This document shows positions 54,507 through 59,234 of a stretch of 59,234 nt of DNA, piece after piece. The notes below the pieces were generated by a model. It saw only the letters and a program-made list of their open reading frames with translations. It was not told the origin of the DNA and did no database searches. This stretch comes from Branchiostoma floridae (taxonomy: Eukaryota > Chordata > Leptocardii > Amphioxiformes > Branchiostomatidae): contig NC_049982.1 in NCBI RefSeq assembly GCF_000003815.2, forward strand, positions 29,773,100-29,832,333, written 5' to 3'. Every line of letters begins with the position of its first letter. Within the stretch, counting starts at the first letter, position 1. A program made the position numbers and the translations under genes.

Positions 54507-56049
54507 GTAAAGAAACATCTGACGACAAGATTCGTAAAGTTGGAAGAGAAGGAAAGTCCCATCATAGTTCCTCTATAATCTAGAGAGAAAATGGCAAACA
54601 TGATAGACGTTTCCACCTCTATATCTTTCAATGAATGTTTTACTAACTAATAAACGCAAACGATGGTAGAAATAAACAACTGTGTCAGTGTATGCTTTTG
54701 TCTGTGTGACCTTTTTCTTTAAATTTTGTCAAGATTTGTAATAGCGTTATACAGGCTAGGGTCCCGTTGCACAGGAATACAGTGAGTGGGATGGCCATTG
54801 GATACATAAAGTTGAAGCGACTTGCCATAGCATAAACATGATAAACAGAGTAGCTAGTACAGTCGAATTCCACTCAGTCCGTCTTTTTGACGTTTTTAAA
54901 TTGTATTTGCCCTGTACGTCCTTTAGTGGACCTACGTAATATTTGCACTTCTCTAATACATACGGAAAGAGTGAACAAAAGTGTGTGAGATAATGTGGGT
55001 ATTCTATACTTAATCTAATCCACACTGCCGTTTACAGATTGTTGCTATGATGCACAACAGGCAAATTGCAGTGTTTCAAACTGTCACAAATTTTGGGACA
55101 CTCGTTTTGTAACAGGGTCGCTGATCTCATAGTGTTTCGTGACTAAAGATAAGAATAAGACCGATAGTGGGCTCTGTTTACTCCTTTTCCATTTACAAGT
55201 GTTGTCACAGATACAATTTAATCATAAAACAAGTGCAACACACAGTGGATGTATACATCAGAGATTTCAAACTGTCCACAAAGTCGCCGCACATCAGAGT
55301 ATTTCCGAAGCTTGTTGTGGCCAGCAAAGTATTTTAAAAGGTTGTAATGATCTAACATCATACGTATATACGGCACGATTTTGGTCACTATAGGGGGATT
55401 GCAATGCGTTGCAAATCTTATTTCGCATACTGTTGGCGTCGGTTTCATTATTGACTTTCCCGCAAGTACAGACCGAAATGTGGCAAGATTTTAAGGGATT
55501 TTTAATTGACAATTCACCAAACTGAATTATCAGACACTTCTCAGCTCTCCATTGTTAACGATAATTGTGAAACACGGGAAGTGTACAACAGTGGGGCGCG
55601 TGGGCTCTTCGCGTGCCCTATCGTGCGCACAGGTTTTCATTGTAGGGGCACGCGGGAACAGGCAGTCCGTGGAAACCCGTGCCCACGGTGAGAACACGTC
55701 AGGTTCCACCATCGTGCACAATGTTGGGAACTCGTGGAAATCTGCTTTTTCATGCAGTGAAAAAAGTGCTACATTGCAATGTTTGAGGGGGGCACTTTTG
55801 TCTTGAGTAAGGTGGTTCATATGGTGGTATTGTGGAGCATATGTCAACTCTATCATTGCTACATGTTGTGTAAAACATGAACATGCCATGAATTTCTAAA
55901 GAATGTAGCACTTCCTTAATGATTCCTCAAAATACAGGTGGTAGGGCAAGACGTTGACGAAGCTCGAAGAAAAAAAAATAGCATTGGGAATTCCTGACAG
56001 ATAAGACATCCTTTCCAAAATGATTTCTTAACATCTTGCCCTAAAACCT
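54507..56049. other. Intelectin 3' UTR and intergenic spacer
   Basis: AATAAA at 54649-54654 is the likely end of the intelectin transcript. The rest has no recognisable gene. A GC-rich segment at 55580-55700 with repeated CACG words is unexplained. Confidence 0.5.
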
Positions 56050-56278
56050 TAGCATCTACCAGGCTGTGCAAATCGGTGGTCTAACTGTAGAAATTGACCG
56101 TTACATGTACATGTAGAGTCTATAGAATGCTAGGGTAGTTGCCGGCCAGAGGACGCTATGAGGAAATGCCTCCTTTGGCCGGCCGACTAACCCTAGTGTT
56201 CCTTGAATCTACACGTGTACATGTACTTGTCCAATTTCTACAATTAGACCACCGATCCGAAGAGCCTGGTAGAGGCTA
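56050..56278 (+). mobile_element. MITE with CTCTACCAGGCTC termini, copy 2
   Basis: The ends are TAGCATCTACCAGGCT and AGCCTGGTAGAGGCTA. AAAACCTT occurs next to both ends. The interior shares GGCCGGCCGACTAACCCTAG and TGTCCAATTTCTACAA with 33666-33818. Confidence 0.75.
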
Positions 56279-56382
56279 CAAAACCTTATAACTACACAAC
56301 CCTATGAGTGCGAGTATGTAGTTTTCCAATCCCCCCCCCCCCAAAAAAAAGCACACAGACAAGGATGATGTTATTTGTTGAG

Positions 56383-56388
56383 TTTATT
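56383..56388 (-). terminator. Polyadenylation signal of RPL26
   Basis: AATAAA on the minus strand, 35 bp after the RPL26 stop codon: a short 3' UTR typical of ribosomal protein genes. Confidence 0.8.
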
Positions 56389-56422
56389 ATCTCTTTTACA
56401 ACAGACAGACTTATGAGAGAAG

Positions 56423-59145
56423 CTACTCGATGTCCTCCTCCTGGATCTTGCCCTTCTGCTTCTCTGTCTGCTGTCTGCTGGCAGCCTTACGGTCGATGAT
56501 AGCCTTACGGTCCTTGTCCATCTTAAGTTTCGTGATCTCCATCTGGGAAAACATAAGAAAAGGGAAGAACTCACATCAACAGGGAACAAATACAAGTACT
56601 CTAACTGTTGGGTTAAGTCCATACATGTAATCTTAATAATATTGCATTCAATATTTCAACACTTTGTAGAAAGATAAGTGTGTTTAAATTCTTTTTCAGT
56701 TACTAGTACATGTATAAAGGAGCAATAATGTTTTGCTGTTTTTTTAATGCTGTGCACCCAGAATGTTTGTTGTGCACCTAAGTTTAAGTTTTGGAGTTCC
56801 AGTGCATCTTTCTCCAAATAAGATTATTAATTCTATGCTACAGCCTGACTTTGCATAATGATAATGATAATGGTGATGTAGGGAAGGTGTGGAACGGAAG
56901 GTAGGGTCTTTGCCCTTCCATGGTTAGGAGATTTTGAAGATCTATTAAAAAGTTGTAATTCTAAGTAAACCTTGCAGGACAGTTAATTTTGAATGCAATG
57001 TAATTAGAGGGCTTTTTTGTTCAGTTTTGAAGGGTTTTATCAGCATTTTTCAATTTGATTAGACATTGCTCCAGAAGAAAATAATAGTCAAGTATCGCTA
57101 TGATACTTTAACATGTGGAGCTCATTTACATGTAGCATGGTTAAACTGGATAGTGAGTGTGTGTGAGTGATGGTGGTGTGGTAACTAAAATACACGCTAT
57201 AGATACTTAAAAAAATATTACATCTAATCAGGGGAATATGGCTACAGACCTGCAAATCAGTCATAATTCAGTATGATTATGGAAATTAATAGATGTCACA
57301 TGCTACTCATCTTTTGTAAGTGTCTGCACAATGTGCTTGGAACATAGCATTGTTGATACAATCATTGTAGCATGCTGGGGCATCATTTTCATTAGCTTAG
57401 AATCAAACGTAAATAAGGAATAAAAACAAGTCAAAACACTCACTTATAATTTCAAATGTCAAACTTTAACTTTGTGCGTTATGGCTACAAATGTGTGGAT
57501 ACACTTATCCTTCATTAGATAGGACAGGATATTTTTTCATTTGAATCGGAGGCTGAAAAAAAAGGCTAGGGTCGGCAGGTTCTTCTAATGTAGATCTGGA
57601 AACGTAATTTTTCCCTTGGGCCTCTATACAATAGAAGCCAGTTAATTGCACAACGGATAACTCCTCACTTCTGTTAATTGCACGAAAATCCCAAAGTCTC
57701 GTAGTGATGCGATCTAGCTGAATAACTTCCGCTTTGTTGCACCATCCGGATAATTGCACAAAATGTGCTGGCATTAAATGGCTTGTTACGGAAGTTGTAC
57801 TGTACTTTTAAGAAGTTAATTACAAGTTACAAATAACCATCTTGACTAACCTTTGAAGGGTGGATACCAACGTACACGGTTGCACCGTTGGCCTTCTCAC
57901 GCTGGATTCTCTCGATGTAGCAGACAAATTTCTTTCTGTAGACGGACACCACCTTGCCGACCTGGCTGCCCTTGTAGTGACCTCTGGTCACCTGCAAATT
58001 AAGGGGGAAAACAACAGCAAAGAAGCAATGGGTTTAATACTATAAATGTCAACACATTATGAATGAAAATATACTGTAAAATGTGCATATAAAACATATG
58101 AAGTTCAACACTCTTATAGTTATTCTTAGAACAAAGGCTATTTGATAGCAGTAAGCAAATTAAATAGATAAATATGGTTATGACATAAAAAGATGCCACA
58201 TGCTACTCATCTTTTTTATGTGTCTGCACAATGTGCTTGGAACATAGCATTGTTGATACAATCATCGTAGCATGCTGTGGACATCCTTTTCAGAACTGAT
58301 ATATAACCCTCAATGCTATATATTGGGGGTTAATAACCAGAGGTGTTTATGGGAAGATAAGGCCGAGACGGCTAGAGAAAAATTGTTGTGTTTCCTGTTT
58401 TCGAATTTCCCCCAAAAAAACTGCTGACCCTAGGCTTTTTTGTGGGTAGTGGAGTCACATGGTTTTCAGCTAGAAATCTAATCCAGGCTGCTTCCTACTA
58501 AAGTAAAGAAAAAAAACTGCTCATCTTATCTTATGAAGAATAAACCACAGATGTGTAACCCTTATGCTCAAAATTGAAGCTTTACATTGAAAGTATAAAT
58601 TTTGAGCGTCCTCATAGTCATACATTTCAGTTTGACTTTGGTGACTTTTGTATCAGTTTGGCCAAAGTAAAAAAAATAATAAAAATCCCTACCTATAGCA
58701 TACCACCCCAATTTTTTTTAGGACAGAAACAGGAAACAACAGTTATTCCTTAGGCTTAGGCCTAATCAACTGAGAGAGCAAAGCAGAATGTTAACGATAT
58801 CCTTATATAGCCATTCCTTAGGATGCTATGACTGTGCAACAGAGGCAAGAAGGATTGTGATTGGTCCACACAGCCTAGCTACATGACAACATCAGCTCAG
58901 AGCATAACACCACTTTTGACTTTACGCCAACAATAAAGTGCACATGGCGTTAATACATAATAGCGAATCCTCCTCACCTGAACCTCGTCGTCCTTGCGGA
59001 TGGGCATGGCGCGCACGTTGTACTTGGCGCGGAGCTCCTTGGACAGCGGCGAGCTCATGATCTTCCTGCGGACGTGGGAGGGCGCGTTGAAGTGACGCTT
59101 GCGGTTCTTCCTCCGGGAGGAGGACACCATCTTGTTGAACTTCAT
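56423..59145 (-). CDS. RPL26: 60S ribosomal protein L26 (uL24), complete coding sequence
   Basis: Three coding exons, 59145-58978, 57991-57851 and 56542-56423, give 142 residues (human 145): [56 protein letters not shown]; then [20 protein letters not shown] (KOW motif) and [16 protein letters not shown]; then [20 protein letters not shown] to IQEEDIE. uL24 sits near the polypeptide exit tunnel and helps early large-subunit assembly. The start codon lies only 5 nt after an AG acceptor (exon begins at 59150), so a non-coding first exon must lie beyond the window, as is usual for ribosomal protein genes. The acidic C-terminus (QEEDIE) differs from the vertebrate ETIEKMQE. The two introns carry a duplicated structured segment. 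Confidence 0.97.
56740..56830 (+). repeat. Fragment of GTGCACC-type foldback element
   Basis: CTGTGCACCCAGAATGTTTG, then TTGTGCACCTAAG and CCAGTGCATC, resembles the body of 19398-19756. No termini are preserved. It lies in the RPL26 intron. Confidence 0.4.
57292..57384 (-). repeat. Structured intronic segment, copy 1 (snoRNA-like candidate)
   Basis: A 93-nt segment in the last RPL26 intron is about 94% identical to 58192-58285 in the preceding intron. Terminal 8-bp arms CATGCTAC/GTAGCATG are perfect in both copies, with an outer GATG/CATC pair. In gene sense the stem is followed by ATGATTG and preceded by GATGA, imperfect C- and D-like boxes. Confidence 0.5.
57605..57810 (+). mobile_element. 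Decayed element with TTAATTGCACAACGGA words
   Basis: GTTAATTGCACAACGGATAA, GTTAATTGCACGAAA and GGATAATTGCACAAAATG repeat the same motif within 150 bp. The stretch ends near GGAAGTTGTACTGTAC. It resembles a pogo-type MITE whose other terminus is lost. Confidence 0.4.
58192..58285 (-). repeat. Structured intronic segment, copy 2 (snoRNA-like candidate)
   Basis: Second copy of the segment at 57292-57384, with the same stem arms and the central GTGTCTGCACAATGTGCTTG conserved exactly. It lies in the intron between the first two RPL26 coding exons. Confidence 0.5.
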
Positions 59146-59234
59146 CTTGCCTACAAAGGCCAACAATTTACATACAATCGTTATACATTTATGATACATA
59201 TATGTCACAAAGTGAGGAAATGAACAAAACAGTG

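Overview
This is a eukaryotic, almost certainly metazoan, draft-assembly window. Genes are split by GT-AG introns, ribosomal protein and receptor genes have animal architecture, and the non-coding part is packed with short inverted-repeat transposons. A vertebrate-style Toll-like receptor, an intelectin, an SLC37A3-type transporter and the dense MITE load all suit a cephalochordate (amphioxus, Branchiostoma). That species call is inference. Five runs of N (6703-6802, 17463-18283, 32053-32484, 38580-38679, 39810-40376) and two single Ns (27430, 35261) mark assembly joins.

Layout. 1-100: probable Penelope-type element tail with a hammerhead-like core. 514-1689 (+): last exon of a leucine-rich-repeat protein. 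3711-6702 (+): intronless Toll-like receptor carrying a ZU5 domain after its TIR domain, cut by a gap. 7510-9079 (+): last three exons of a 2-Cys peroxiredoxin. 9080-19000: non-coding, with a mariner remnant joined to a 33-bp minisatellite. 19054-27430 (-): five exons of a p90 ribosomal S6 kinase, the most upstream exon being triplicated. 27431-35260: about 8 kb of nested mobile elements with no recognised gene. 35378-46328 (-): eleven in-frame exons of SLC37A3, C-terminus missing. 46329-53138: non-coding. 53233-54506 (+): a complete two-exon intelectin. 56423-59145 (-): a complete RPL26 coding sequence with a repeated structured segment in two introns.

The genes do not form one pathway. Two are innate-immune genes (the Toll-like receptor, a membrane sensor, and the intelectin, a secreted glycan-binding lectin). 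The others are redox, signalling, transport and ribosome genes that happen to be neighbours.

The strongest observations are: (1) the LRR-TM-TIR-ZU5 receptor with a possible missing UPA/death module in the gap; (2) several MITE families whose target-site duplications are readable here: CAGGG...CCCTG elements with 5-bp duplications, a related-looking one with an 8-bp duplication, and TAGCC...GGCTA and TAATCTCC...GGAGATTA elements with 9-bp duplications; (3) the triplicated kinase exon and two single-N joins, between which both flanking genes lose exons; (4) two MITEs lying 14 and 18 bp from splice donors; (5) a duplicated snoRNA-like segment in two RPL26 introns.
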